A DNA stretch of 64,000 bases from Leucobacter aridicollis (GTDB lineage Bacteria > Actinomycetota > Actinomycetes > Actinomycetales > Microbacteriaceae), in NCBI RefSeq assembly GCF_013409595.1, contig NZ_JACCBD010000001.1, positions 2,728,001 to 2,792,000 on the forward strand, given 5' to 3'. Below, in pieces: positions 35,619 to 44,238 of the stretch. Numbering within the stretch: the first letter of the stretch is position 1; each line of letters begins with the position of its first letter. The position numbers and the translations under genes were made by a program. The notes below the pieces were generated by a model that was not told the origin of the DNA, did not search any database, and saw only the letters and a program-made list of their open reading frames with translations.

Positions 35619-37099
35619 GCGTGGCTCCAGCGGGTTCCGGTCGGACTGTCTTCAAGGATGATTCCGGCCCCGGCAAGACGATCCCTGATCGCGTCACTGG
35701 TGGCGAAGTCTTTGTTCGCGCGCGCTTCGGCACGCTGTTCGATGAGGCCGACTACGAGCGCGTCGAGCGCAGAATCGGCAGCGGCGTTCCCAGAAGCCGC
35801 GCCCCACAGACTATCGCGTGGATCGAGTCCAAGCACATCGAGCATCGCGACGACCTCAATCGCGCGGTGCAGCAGGATGTCGCCGTCGCCCGCGTCGATC
35901 GCAGAATTGCCGGCGCGGACCGCGTCGTGCAGCACCGCGAGCGCCTGCGGGATCGCGAAGTCATCGAGCATCGCCGCGGTGAATTCGGCGGGGAGCGATT
36001 CGGTCGTCGCGGCGCCCCCGAGCGGGGCAAGGTAGAGCTGCGCGGCGGCCTCGCCTGCGGCGTGATCCTCCGCGGCGCCGACGATGTACTCCTCGGCGCG
36101 CTCGAGGAAGCCCTCGATGCGGTCGAAGGCAGCCGCGGCCTCGGCGAGCGAGCCGTCCGAGTACTCGAGCGTCGACCGGTAGTGCGCAGCGCCAAGGAAG
36201 TAGCGGAGCACGACCGGGCGGGCCTGCGCGAGGAGGTCGACCGCGAACAGCGAGTTGCCGAGCGACTTCGACATCTTCTGGCCGCCAGTGTTCACGAGGC
36301 CGTTGTGCACCCAGTGCTTCGCGAAGCCCTGTCCGGCCGCGCGCGACTGCGCGAGCTCGTTCTCGTGGTGCGGGAAGCGCAGGTCGAGGCCACCGCCGTG
36401 GATGTCGAATGCGTCGCCGAGGTAGCGTGCGGCCATCGCCGAGCACTCGATGTGCCAGCCGGGCCGGCCGTCACCCCAGGGGGACGGCCACGACGCGGTC
36501 GCGGGCTCCGTATCGCGGTGCGCTTTCCACAGCGCGAAGTCCCGCGGGTCGCGCTTGCCGACGGGCTCGGAATCGGCGGCGTCTTCCATCTGGTCGCGCC
36601 GCTGCCGCGTGAGGGAGCCGTAGTCCGCCCAGCTGGCGGTGTCGAAGTAGACGCTCGCCGAGCCGTCGTTCGCCTGGTAGGCGTGCCCGCGCTCGATGAG
36701 CTCCCCGATGAGGGCGACCATCTCGCGAATGTTCGCGGTGGCCCGCGGCTCGTATGTGGGGGCGAGCACGCCGAGGGCGTCATAGGCCGCCGTGAACTCG
36801 CGCTCGACGCGGTAAGCGAGCGCCCACCATTCCTCGGTGCCACCCGCCTCCTGCGCCGCGCGGGCGTTGTCGAGGATCTTGTCGTCGATGTCGGTGACGT
36901 TCCGGATCAGGGTGACGTCGTGCCCCGTCGCGCGGAACCACCTGCGCATCTGGTCGTACACGAGCACGCTGCGCAGGTGGCCGATGTGCGGCGCTGACTG
37001 CACGGTCGGCCCGCAGACGTAGATGCCAACCTTGCCCGCGTGGCGCGGAACGAAGTCAACAATTGCCTGCTGGTGCGTGTCGTAGATGCGTTGTGTCAC
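35615..37099 (-). CDS. cysS: Cysteinyl-tRNA synthetase
   Basis: 494 aa class I synthetase. The signature PHIGHLRS is near residue 37, KMSKSLGN near 273, and the zinc ligands include Cys29 in YVCGPTVQ. It charges tRNA-Cys. It is not MshC-like, as the gene is paired with rlmB and has full synthetase length. GTG 37099 lies 6 nt after TAGGCT, probably leaderless. Confidence 0.95.
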   Translation of the reverse strand: MTQRIYDTHQQAIVDFVPRHAGKVGIYVCGPTVQSAPHIGHLRSVLVYDQMRRWFRATGHDVTLIRNVTDIDDKILDNARAAQEAGGTEEWWALAYRVEREFTAAYDALGVLAPTYEPRATANIREMVALIGELIERGHAYQANDGSASVYFDTASWADYGSLTRQRRDQMEDAADSEPVGKRDPRDFALWKAHRDTEPATASWPSPWGDGRPGWHIECSAMAARYLGDAFDIHGGGLDLRFPHHENELAQSRAAGQGFAKHWVHNGLVNTGGQKMSKSLGNSLFAVDLLAQARPVVLRYFLGAAHYRSTLEYSDGSLAEAAAAFDRIEGFLERAEEYIVGAAEDHAAGEAAAQLYLAPLGGAATTESLPAEFTAAMLDDFAIPQALAVLHDAVRAGNSAIDAGDGDILLHRAIEVVAMLDVLGLDPRDSLWGAASGNAAADSALDALVVGLIEQRAEARANKDFATSDAIRDRLAGAGIILEDSPTGTRWSHA

Positions 37100-37105
37100 G
37101 CGACA

Positions 37106-37111
37106 AGCCTA
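37106..37111 (-). promoter_or_regulatory. -10 box of cysS, leaderless
   Basis: TAGGCT on the minus strand, 6 nt before GTG 37099. Confidence 0.5.
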
Positions 37112-37123
37112 CCGTTCGCAGGT

Positions 37124-37156
37124 TCACAGGCCGCCGAATGTTTCGGCGGCCTGTGA
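37124..37156 (-). terminator. Terminator of phoU
   Basis: 15-bp perfect stem (37124-37138 with 37142-37156) and a 3-nt loop TGT, starting 2 nt past the phoU stop and before the cysS promoter. Confidence 0.75.
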
Positions 37157-37157
37157 G

Positions 37158-37811
37158 TTAGTCGAAGTCGTTCGAGATCTCGCCCGAGAAGAAGAACTGC
37201 ATCTGCTTCGCGACACCGACAGCGTGGTCGCCGAAGCGCTCGTGGTAGCGGCTCGCGAGGGTCGCATCGACGAGCCCGAGGGCGTCCGCGTTCACCTTGT
37301 CGCTGAGCATCTTCGTGAAGACCTTCGCGTGCAGCTTGTCGAGGTCGTCTTCGAGGTCGCGGATCTCGAGCAGGATCGCCGGATCCTGCTCGCGGAGCAG
37401 CCGTACGACGGCCTCGGCCATCTCGACGTCGAGTGCTCCCATGCGTGTGAACACCTTGCGGAGCCCCTTCGGGATCGCGCTGTCCGGGTAGCGGTAGCGG
37501 GCGAGCTCGGCGATGTGTTCTGCGAGGTCAGACATGCGCTCAAGTTCGGAGCTCATGCGCAGCGACGCGACGACGAGGCGCAGGTCTGACGCGACCGGCT
37601 GCTGCCGGAGCAGGATGTCGAAGGCGAGCTCGTCGAGCGCGAGTGCGAGCGCGTTGACCTCTTCCGAGCGTTCGATAACGTTCTCGGCGAGCTCCGCATC
37701 CGAGTCGCCGAAGGCAGTCGTCGCCTCGCCGATCGATGCTTCAACGAGCTCTGCCATCAGTGCGAGTCGCTCTTGCAACTCGCTCAGCGACTGCTGAAAT
37801 ACTGCGCGCAT
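37158..37811 (-). CDS. phoU: Phosphate signalling regulator PhoU
   Basis: 217 aa, all-helical, two PhoU repeats with the conserved RQQPVASDLR and ERMSDLAEHIAELARY metal-binding helix in the first, and RYHERFGDHAVGVAKQ in the second. PhoU dampens the sensor kinase when phosphate is plentiful. ATG 37811 is chosen because AAAGGAC precedes it; the longer frame has no site. Divergent from senX3-regX3 across a PHO-box-like array. Confidence 0.95.
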   Translation of the reverse strand: MRAVFQQSLSELQERLALMAELVEASIGEATTAFGDSDAELAENVIERSEEVNALALALDELAFDILLRQQPVASDLRLVVASLRMSSELERMSDLAEHIAELARYRYPDSAIPKGLRKVFTRMGALDVEMAEAVVRLLREQDPAILLEIRDLEDDLDKLHAKVFTKMLSDKVNADALGLVDATLASRYHERFGDHAVGVAKQMQFFFSGEISNDFD

Positions 37812-37859
37812 GATGTCCTTTCGTGGCCAACCTCTTGCGTTCTTACTTTCCCTGCTGAC

Positions 37860-37899
37860 GGTGAACTGTCCGTCACTACAAGGTAAACAGTGAGCGAAC
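37860..37899 (-). promoter_or_regulatory. PHO-box-like array of 11-bp-phased repeats
   Basis: Seven-base units GGTGAAC (37860), GGTAAAC (37882) and AGCGAAC (37893) start at multiples of 11 bp; the slot at 37871 is degenerate. On the minus strand this reads GTTCnCn-N4-GTTnACC, the form of actinobacterial PhoP/RegX3 boxes. It lies between phoU and senX3. Confidence 0.65.
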
Positions 37900-37936
37900 T
37901 CTTCACTACCCGGTGCGCGGATGGTTCGCTCCCGTT

Positions 37937-37942
37937 TACGAT
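37937..37942 (+). promoter_or_regulatory. -10 box of senX3, leaderless
   Basis: TACGAT followed by 6 nt and ATG 37949, with no ribosome site. It supports the shorter start. Confidence 0.4.
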
Positions 37943-37948
37943 GAAGAC

Positions 37949-39061
37949 ATGCTCCAGCTTGCCGAGCTCCCGCAGAGCCATGGCCTCCCCGAGACTGCAA
38001 CCGCAATCCTCGATGGGCTCGACGTGTTCGCTGTCATTCTCGACCGCTCGCTCACCGCGGTGTACGCGAATGATGTTGCGCGTCGGAGCGAGAGCCCGAC
38101 CGAGCTCGGGCTGCTGCGCACGCTCGAGTTTCGCAAGCGGGCGAAGAGCGTCTTCGAGACCGGGATCGCGTCGCATCGTGACCCGAAGCCGGCGGACCCC
38201 GGCGCTCCCGTGCGCACCCACGTTGTCCGCATCGAGGAAGACTTTCTCGTTGTCATCGCGGAGGACCTCGCGGAGGAACAGCGCCTCACCGCCATGCGTC
38301 GCGACTTCATCGCGAACGTCTCCCACGAGCTCAAGACCCCCATCGCCGCGGTCGGCCTCCTCGCCGAGGCGGTGAAGGAGGCGGCCGACGATCCTGAGCT
38401 GGTGCGCGAGTTCGCGGCGAGCCTCGTGAAGGAATCCAAGCGGCTCGCTGATCTCTCGCGCGACATCATCCAGTTGTCTGAGGCGCAGTCGACGCTGCGC
38501 CCCGAGCTTCTCGAGCCCGTTGACCTGCGCTCGGCGGTGGACAGCGAGATCGATGCCCACGAGAGCTTCGCGGAGCGGCGCGGCGTCGACCTGTTCTTTA
38601 TCGACAGTTCGAACCCGAAGCGAACGTCGGTGATCCAGGGCCGCGCGAGCGCGATCGAAAGCGCGATCGCGAACATTCTCAGTAACGCGATCAGGCACTC
38701 GCCTCCCGGCGCGTCGGTCAGGATCAGGATCGCCCACAAGAAGCGTCACTTCACCGTCACGATCACCGACTCGGGCCCCGGGATCGCCGAGGAACACCTC
38801 GAGCGCATCTTCGAGCGGTTTTACCGCGTCGATGGCGCGCGCAGTCGCGAGGATGGCGGGACCGGCCTTGGCCTGAGCATCGCCCGGCACTCGCTTCGCG
38901 CGCACGGGGGCGACGTCACGGTGCGCTCCACGCCGGGCGAAGGGGCCCGGTTTACGCTTTCATTCCCACTCAACGACATTCCGAAGAAGAAGCGCGCAAA
39001 GCGTGTGAAGCGCACGCGCAAAGCCCTCAAGCAGCTCACAGACACGAAAGGACGCGTCTAG
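37949..39061 (+). CDS. senX3: Sensor histidine kinase SenX3-like, without membrane helices
   Basis: 370 aa. A PAS-like segment (ILDGLDVFAVILDRSLTAVYAN, about 20-105) leads to the dimerisation helix with phospho-acceptor His126 in ANVSHELKTP, then the ATPase domain with N box AIANILSNAIRHS, DSGPGIAEEHLERIFERFYR and GGTGLGLSI. The C-terminus is strongly basic (KKKRAKRVKRTRKALK). Mycobacterial SenX3 has two N-terminal membrane helices; none is visible here even from a longer GTG at 37913. It phosphorylates RegX3 under phosphate limitation. The regX3 GTG overlaps the stop by one base. Confidence 0.88.
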   Translation: MLQLAELPQSHGLPETATAILDGLDVFAVILDRSLTAVYANDVARRSESPTELGLLRTLEFRKRAKSVFETGIASHRDPKPADPGAPVRTHVVRIEEDFLVVIAEDLAEEQRLTAMRRDFIANVSHELKTPIAAVGLLAEAVKEAADDPELVREFAASLVKESKRLADLSRDIIQLSEAQSTLRPELLEPVDLRSAVDSEIDAHESFAERRGVDLFFIDSSNPKRTSVIQGRASAIESAIANILSNAIRHSPPGASVRIRIAHKKRHFTVTITDSGPGIAEEHLERIFERFYRVDGARSREDGGTGLGLSIARHSLRAHGGDVTVRSTPGEGARFTLSFPLNDIPKKKRAKRVKRTRKALKQLTDTKGRV

Positions 39062-39753
39062 TGTCCCCAAGCATCCTCCTCGTCGAAGACGAAGAGTCAA
39101 TCTCGAAGCCGCTCGCGTTCCTGCTCGAACGCGAGGGATACAGCGTCACGGTCGTTGCCGACGGCAACGACGCGGTGCGCACCTTCGCCTCAGACGGGGC
39201 CGACCTCGTGCTGCTCGACCTCATGCTGCCGGGCCTGCCTGGCACCGAGGTCTGCCGCGAGATCCGGCTCCGGTCGCAAGTGCCAATCATCATGCTCACC
39301 GCCAAGGACAGCGAGATCGATATCGTGGTTGGGCTTGAGCTCGGCGCCGACGACTACGTCACGAAGCCTTACTCCACCCGCGAGCTCCTCGCCCGCGTCC
39401 GCGCCGCACTTCGACGCGCAGTGCCCGCGGAGGAGGCGGAGGACGACGACGGCGAGGGCGCACTCGATTCACACGGCATCAGGCTCGACACCGACCGCCA
39501 CACGGTGACCGTGCGTGGCAATGAGGTTGCGATGCCGCTGCGAGAGTTCGAGCTCCTTGAGCTCCTCATGCGTCATAGCGGGCGCGTGCTCACGCGCGGC
39601 CAGCTCATCGACCGGGTCTGGGGCAGCGACTACTACGGCGACACGAAGACGCTCGACGTCCACGTGAAGCGCGTGCGTTCGCGCATCGAGGAGGAGCCGG
39701 CGCAGCCCAAGCTCATCTCGACGGTTCGCGGCGTCGGCTACCGCTTCGGATAG
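39061..39753 (+). CDS. regX3: Response regulator RegX3 (OmpR/PhoB family)
   Basis: 230 aa. Receiver domain with acidic pocket VEDEE (8-12), phospho-acceptor Asp53 in LLDLMLP, Thr in MLTAKD and Lys in TKPYSTREL; C-terminal winged helix with DTKTLDVHVKRVRSRIE and GVGYRFG. It activates phosphate-starvation genes and probably binds the PHO-box-like array in front of phoU and senX3. Start GTG 39061 (TAGTG overlap). Confidence 0.94.
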   Translation: MSPSILLVEDEESISKPLAFLLEREGYSVTVVADGNDAVRTFASDGADLVLLDLMLPGLPGTEVCREIRLRSQVPIIMLTAKDSEIDIVVGLELGADDYVTKPYSTRELLARVRAALRRAVPAEEAEDDDGEGALDSHGIRLDTDRHTVTVRGNEVAMPLREFELLELLMRHSGRVLTRGQLIDRVWGSDYYGDTKTLDVHVKRVRSRIEEEPAQPKLISTVRGVGYRFG

Positions 39754-39773
39754 CCGCTCCCCCGCAGCTACGA

Positions 39774-39812
39774 CAACGGGCGCCCCGCGAGTATCTCGCG
39801 GGGCGCCCGTTG
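39774..39812. terminator. Bidirectional terminator between regX3 and the lipoprotein gene
   Basis: 18-bp perfect stem (39774-39791 with 39795-39812), 3-nt loop TAT, between convergent stops at 39753 and 39842. Confidence 0.8.
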
Positions 39813-39841
39813 CGTCTGCGGCGCACGCGCCGCGAACCGTG

Positions 39842-40477
39842 TTAGCCGGCCTGGTTGGTGAGCGCCTCGGCTGCCTCAGCTGCAACGCGGGTGGTGAACT
39901 CCTCGACGGTCTCCCCAGCTTCCTTCGCTGCGGCGGCAATCTCTTCCTCGGTCATCTTCGCGAGATCCGCGATGCTGGCCTCGGATACGGCGCCTGCGCC
40001 CTCGGGCAGCACGTACGCCTGGTACTCCTTGAGCGTGCCGTCAAGCAGCGGCACGTACTCGACGAGATCGCCGGTGCCGTTGATCGTGAAGTAGCTCTTC
40101 ACGGTCTGGCCGGCCTGCAGGCCTTCGAGCGGGGTGACGAGCAGCTCGTCGTCAGTGTTCGGGTTACCGAACGAGGTCGTGCCCTCGGGCGCGACGAAAT
40201 CGATGGTGGCGTCGGCCGACTCGCTCTTCATGCTCACCGAGACGTTGGCGGGCGCGCCGGTCTCGTTGACGGCGGTGAAGACGAGGTTGAAGTTCTCGCC
40301 CGCCTCGTCAGCGACGAGCATGATGTTGCGCAGCGCAACGCCTTCTGAGGTGACCTGCACACCATCGCTCGGGGCGTACTCGACGCCGGTAGCGTTGTGC
40401 GCGATCAGGCTGCACCCGCTCATGCCGAGCGTGAGCGCTGCTGCAAGTGCGAGTGAAGCGGCGATCCGATTCTTCAA
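39842..40477 (-). CDS. Predicted lipoprotein
   Basis: 211 aa. A signal peptide with hydrophobic core LALAAALTLG ends in lipobox GMSGC, with Cys22 as the lipid anchor. The mature part contains an immunoglobulin-like beta domain (VALRNIMLVADEAGENFNLVFTAVNETG, with KSYFTING) of the kind seen in small actinobacterial DUF461-like copper or surface proteins, then an acidic helical tail. No metal motif (Met/His-rich) is obvious. TTG start 40477 with GGAGG 5 nt upstream. Convergent with regX3; surface role unknown. Confidence 0.78.
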   Translation of the reverse strand: MKNRIAASLALAAALTLGMSGCSLIAHNATGVEYAPSDGVQVTSEGVALRNIMLVADEAGENFNLVFTAVNETGAPANVSVSMKSESADATIDFVAPEGTTSFGNPNTDDELLVTPLEGLQAGQTVKSYFTINGTGDLVEYVPLLDGTLKEYQAYVLPEGAGAVSEASIADLAKMTEEEIAAAAKEAGETVEEFTTRVAAEAAEALTNQAG

Positions 40478-40658
40478 GAGGGCCTCCGAGCCGTGTATGA
40501 ACTGAAACGTGCGCGCCCGAAGCACGCAGACCTGGTTCAATACTATCCCTCGCGCGGACCGCTTGCGACCTGCTGCGCGACGAGTCGCAAGATACACCAG
40601 CTTCCGGAGGGCGAGCTGTGGTATTCTAGTGGTTGGATTTACACCAAGGAGCAACTCG

Positions 40659-41144
40659 ATGCAATTTGAGGTCGGAGAGACCGTCGTCTACCCCCACCAC
40701 GGCGCAGCCAAGATCATCGAGGTGAAGAAGCGCAAACTCGGTGGCGAGGAGAAGCTCTTCCTGAAGCTTCAGGTCGACCAGGGCGACCTGACCATCGAGG
40801 TTCCCGCAGAGAACTGCGATCTCGTCGGCGTACGCGACGTGATTGACCAGGAGGGCCTCAAGGAGGTCTTCGAGGTGCTGCGCACGCCCTTCACCGAGGA
40901 GCCCACGAACTGGTCGCGCCGGTTCAAGGCGAACACCGAGAAGCTTGCTTCCGGCGACGTCATCAAGGTGTCCGAGGTCGTCCGCGACCTGTGGCGCCGC
41001 GACCAGGAAGTTCGCTCGCTGTCGGCTGGCGAGAAGCGCATGCTCGCGAAGGCTCGTCAGATCCTCGTGTCCGAGCTCGCGCTGGCGGAGAAGACCGACG
41101 AGGAGAAGGCTGGCCTGATTCTCGACGAGGTTCTCGCCTCCTAG
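40659..41144 (+). CDS. carD: CarD-family RNA-polymerase-binding regulator
   Basis: 161 aa, the standard length of actinobacterial CarD. The Tudor-like RNA-polymerase-interacting domain begins [17 protein letters not shown]; the helical DNA-binding domain has [15 protein letters not shown], including the conserved Trp that wedges the -10 upstream fork. It stabilises open complexes at rRNA and housekeeping promoters. ATG 40659 with AAGGAG 8 nt upstream; TATTCT at 40622 may be the -10 box. Confidence 0.96.
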   Translation: MQFEVGETVVYPHHGAAKIIEVKKRKLGGEEKLFLKLQVDQGDLTIEVPAENCDLVGVRDVIDQEGLKEVFEVLRTPFTEEPTNWSRRFKANTEKLASGDVIKVSEVVRDLWRRDQEVRSLSAGEKRMLAKARQILVSELALAEKTDEEKAGLILDEVLAS

Positions 41145-41167
41145 CAAGATTTCGCGCTGCGCGCGTG

Positions 41168-41205
41168 AACTGGCCCCGGCTGTGCTGTGCACGCCGGGGC
41201 CAGTT
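41168..41205. terminator. Bidirectional terminator between carD and the hydrolase gene
   Basis: 13-bp perfect stem (41168-41180 with 41193-41205) with a 12-nt loop, between convergent stops at 41144 and 41239. Confidence 0.7.
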
Positions 41206-41238
41206 GCGTCTGTGCAACCGATGCCTCGCGTCGCGACG

Positions 41239-42150
41239 TCAGCGCTGCGCGAGCCAGTCGGCCGAACGGCCCCAGAGCGGCTCCCTGAAGCGCTCGTGGA
41301 ACACCCCGAGATGCCCGATCTCAGACACGCCAAGATCGGCTGGCACGAGCTCGCGCCGCGACACTCGAGCGCTCGACAGATAGCTGAGGAACCGCTCGGT
41401 CGCAGGCTCCGTCGCGAACGGGTCGTCAGTCGCGGCCACCGCGAGCACGTCGAACTTGAGGGCAGCAACGCGCTCCATCACGGCGGCCCCACCGGGCCCA
41501 ATCGTGTCGGCGAAGTCTGATCGACCGCGGGCCCAATCGAAGGCGACTCCCCTCGGGATGTCTTCGAGCCAGCCGAGTCGCTTGCCGGGAAAGTAGCCTG
41601 CGACGCTGGCGATCGCGGGCATCGCGACGTGCCAGCGGAGCAGCGTCCGCGGGTGTCCGGCCGCGTAATCGCGCCAGTGCGCGTGCTGGGCCCCAACCGT
41701 GAGGAGTCGCGTCACGGAGGCCGCCCGAGGTGCGACACAGATGCCGAGGCCGCCGAAGCTATGCCCGACACCGACGATCGTGCGATCTGGCCCGTCCCGC
41801 TGCGCCCAGTCGATGACGGCGTCAATGTCGAGGGTGCCCCACTCGTGCCAGCGGGTGCGCATCCGACGCAGCGCCCGTGTGCCACCAGCGGGCGCAGATC
41901 TGCCCACGCCCCGATAGTCGGCGACGATTGCCCGGAAGCCGCGGCCAGCGAGGAAGGCGCCATAGCGCCAGTAGTACGAGGCCTTCGCGCCAGTCGCGGT
42001 CGTGATGACCGCCGTCATCCCGAGGTCAGTCTCGGGGGCCGGGGCGAATGCGCGGGCCGATAGGACAAAGCCGTCAGCGCAGGTGATGGTGACGTCGTCT
42101 CCGGGCGCACCGCCAGCGGCCTGCCGTGATGCGGGCGCGCTGCCAGTCAC
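41239..42150 (-). CDS. Alpha/beta hydrolase
   Basis: 303 aa serine hydrolase fold. Nucleophile elbow GHSFGG, acid in ATDDPFATEP and final His in EIGHLGVFH complete the triad. It resembles the YheT/esterase-like proteins with VADYRGVGRSAP. No signal peptide. GTG start 42150 with GGAGGG just upstream. Substrate unknown. Confidence 0.83.
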   Translation of the reverse strand: MTGSAPASRQAAGGAPGDDVTITCADGFVLSARAFAPAPETDLGMTAVITTATGAKASYYWRYGAFLAGRGFRAIVADYRGVGRSAPAGGTRALRRMRTRWHEWGTLDIDAVIDWAQRDGPDRTIVGVGHSFGGLGICVAPRAASVTRLLTVGAQHAHWRDYAAGHPRTLLRWHVAMPAIASVAGYFPGKRLGWLEDIPRGVAFDWARGRSDFADTIGPGGAAVMERVAALKFDVLAVAATDDPFATEPATERFLSYLSSARVSRRELVPADLGVSEIGHLGVFHERFREPLWGRSADWLAQR

Positions 42151-42283
42151 TCAGTCCCTCCGTCGGTCTGCACCCATCGTATCCGAGCCGGCCCACCGCC
42201 GTCAGGCCCTGTTCGGATGGGCCCGACAAGCCCTCTTCGCCCCACCGCTCACCGTCCGGCCCCGGAGACTCAGCCAAAAGCAC

Positions 42284-42343
42284 TGAGATCTGCAGTTTGA
42301 ATGCCGTTCCTTCGCTGGAAGGGCATTCAAACTGCAGATCTCA
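42284..42343. repeat. Long perfect inverted repeat downstream of proS
   Basis: 22-bp perfect arms (42284-42305 and 42322-42343); after a G.G mismatch four more pairs (TTCC/GGAA) close a 6-nt loop. It contains AGATCTGCAG and is more AT-rich than its surroundings. It may be the proS terminator, but it lies about 100 nt beyond the stop. Confidence 0.75.
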
Positions 42344-42352
42344 AGTGGTGCG

Positions 42353-42418
42353 GCCGAGGCTGGAGCCGAAGGCCAGAGCCGAGGGCCAGCGCCGAAGGCC
42401 AGGGCTGAGGCTGGAGCC
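42353..42418. repeat. Degenerate 13-nt tandem repeat
   Basis: About five units of the type CGAAGGCCAGAGC, flanked by two CGAGGCTGGAGC-like variants. It is between the long inverted repeat and the proS stop. No product is apparent. Confidence 0.55.
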
Positions 42419-42446
42419 CGGCAGCGTTGGGCTCGCGCCCCGGGGG

Positions 42447-44210
42447 CTACGCGAACAGGCCGGGGACCTCCGCGAGGGCGACCTTCTCCTTGGTTCCAGC
42501 CGCGCGGTCCCAAACCTCGGCGAAGCCCTCCGCTGCGTCGCGGCCCACGACGACCACGCGCGGCACTCCGAGCAGCTCGGCGTCGCCGAACTTCACGCCG
42601 GGCGAGACCTTCGGACGGTCGTCGAACAGGACGTCGACGCGTGCGTCGGCGAGCTGAGCGACGAGCTTCTCGGCGACCTCGAGCACCTCAGGGTCCTTGC
42701 CGGTCGCGACGACGTGCACGTCGAACGGTGCGATCGCGCGCGGCCAGACGAGTCCGCGCTCGTCGTTGTTGAGCTCGGCGAGCGCCGCCATGATGCGGGT
42801 GACGCCGATGCCGTACGAGCCCATCGTGACGGTGACAAGCTTGCCGTTCTCGTCGAGCACCTTCAGGCCAAGCGCCTCCGCGTACTTGCGTCCCAGCTGG
42901 AAGACGTGTCCGATCTCCATGCCGCGAGCGGTCTCGATCGGGCCCGAGCCGTCGGGTGCAGGATCGCCCTCGCGCACCGACGCAATCTCGACGACGCCGT
43001 CGGCGGTGAAGTCGCGGCCGGCGACGAGGTGCGCGACGTGCTTCTCGTCTTCGTTCGCGCCGGTCACCCACGAGGTGCCGGGAACGATACGCGGATCGAG
43101 CAGGTACTTCACGCCGCTCGTGCCTTCGAGGCCGAGCACGGGGGCGTCGGCGAAGCCGGGGCCAATGTATCCCTTCACGAGTCCCGGGTGCTTTGCGAAG
43201 TCCGCGGGCGTCGCGGGCTCAACCTCGCAGTTCGGGAAGGCGACCTCGACGCGCTTCATGTCCGCGTCGCGGTCACCGGGGATGCCGACGACAACGAGCG
43301 AACGCTCGCCCTCGAGGTCGGTCACGGCGAGCACGACGTTCTTGAGCGTATCCGCAGCGGTCCACTCGCGGCCATCCTCGCGCGGCATCGTCGCGTTGAC
43401 GTGCGTGACGAGGGTGTCGATGGTCGGAGTGTTGGGCGAATCGAAGACGACCGCGGCGGGCTGGCCCTCGATCGGCAGGGACTCGGGAACCGGGGTCTCA
43501 TACGCCTCGACGTTGGCCGCGTAGCCGCCCGCTGAGCGCACGAACGTGTCCTCGCCGATCGCGATGGGAAGCAGGAACTCCTCCGATCGCGAGCCACCCA
43601 TGGCACCGGCGTCCGCCGAAACGATGACGTACTCGAGGCCGAGCCTAGTGAAGATGCGCTCGTAGGCGTCGCGCTGCTTCTGGTAGCTCGCGTCGAGTCC
43701 CTCGTCCGAGATGTCGAACGAGTACGCGTCCTTCATGGTGAACTCGCGGCCGCGGAGCAGGCCGGCCCGGGGACGCGCCTCGTCGCGGTACTTGTCCTGG
43801 ATCTGGAAGAGCTGCAGCGGCAGCTCCTTGTATGAGGAAACGATGTCTTTCACGAGCAGCGTGAAGGCTTCCTCGTGGGTGGGGGCGAGCAGGTGGTCGG
43901 CGCCGTGCCTGTCCTTCAGGCGGAACATGTTGTCGCCGTACTCTTCCCACCGGCCGGTCAGCTCGTAGGGCTCCCTCGGCAGCATCGCCGGGAAGTGCAC
44001 TTCGTGCGCGCCAGCGGCCGCCATCTCCTCGCGAACGATCTGCTCGATCTTCGCCTTCACCCGGAGGCCGAGTGGCAGCCACGCAAACACGCCCGGTGAC
44101 TGTCGGCGGATGTACCCCGCGCGGAGCAGCAGTTTGTGGCTCCGCGCTTCCTCGTCAGAGGGGTCTTCGCGCAGAGTCTTGAGAAAGTATGAGCTGAGCC
44201 GTGTGATCAC
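42447..44210 (-). CDS. proS: Prolyl-tRNA synthetase (bacterial type)
   Basis: 587 aa class II synthetase. Motif 2 region [20 protein letters not shown], motif 3 [16 protein letters not shown], an editing-type insertion (INS) between them (about 220-405) and the C-terminal anticodon-binding domain ([26 protein letters not shown]) are all present. GTG 44210 lies 6 nt after TAGCAT, probably leaderless, back to back with the mannosyltransferase promoter. Confidence 0.96.
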   Translation of the reverse strand: MITRLSSYFLKTLREDPSDEEARSHKLLLRAGYIRRQSPGVFAWLPLGLRVKAKIEQIVREEMAAAGAHEVHFPAMLPREPYELTGRWEEYGDNMFRLKDRHGADHLLAPTHEEAFTLLVKDIVSSYKELPLQLFQIQDKYRDEARPRAGLLRGREFTMKDAYSFDISDEGLDASYQKQRDAYERIFTRLGLEYVIVSADAGAMGGSRSEEFLLPIAIGEDTFVRSAGGYAANVEAYETPVPESLPIEGQPAAVVFDSPNTPTIDTLVTHVNATMPREDGREWTAADTLKNVVLAVTDLEGERSLVVVGIPGDRDADMKRVEVAFPNCEVEPATPADFAKHPGLVKGYIGPGFADAPVLGLEGTSGVKYLLDPRIVPGTSWVTGANEDEKHVAHLVAGRDFTADGVVEIASVREGDPAPDGSGPIETARGMEIGHVFQLGRKYAEALGLKVLDENGKLVTVTMGSYGIGVTRIMAALAELNNDERGLVWPRAIAPFDVHVVATGKDPEVLEVAEKLVAQLADARVDVLFDDRPKVSPGVKFGDAELLGVPRVVVVGRDAAEGFAEVWDRAAGTKEKVALAEVPGLFA

Positions 44211-44216
44211 TCTCCC

Positions 44217-44232
44217 ATGCTAGCCCTAGGCT
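44217..44232. promoter_or_regulatory. Overlapping divergent -10 boxes for proS and the mannosyltransferase
   Basis: Minus-strand TAGCAT (44217-44222) is 6 nt from GTG 44210; plus-strand TAGGCT (44227-44232) is 6 nt from ATG 44239. The two leaderless starts are only 28 nt apart, so RNA polymerase probably cannot occupy both at once. Confidence 0.5.
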
Positions 44233-44238
44233 GAGCGT

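Noticed and set aside
42284..42418. CRISPR array or insertion sequence
   Set aside because: One inverted repeat plus a short degenerate tandem repeat; no spacers, cas genes, transposase or target duplications.
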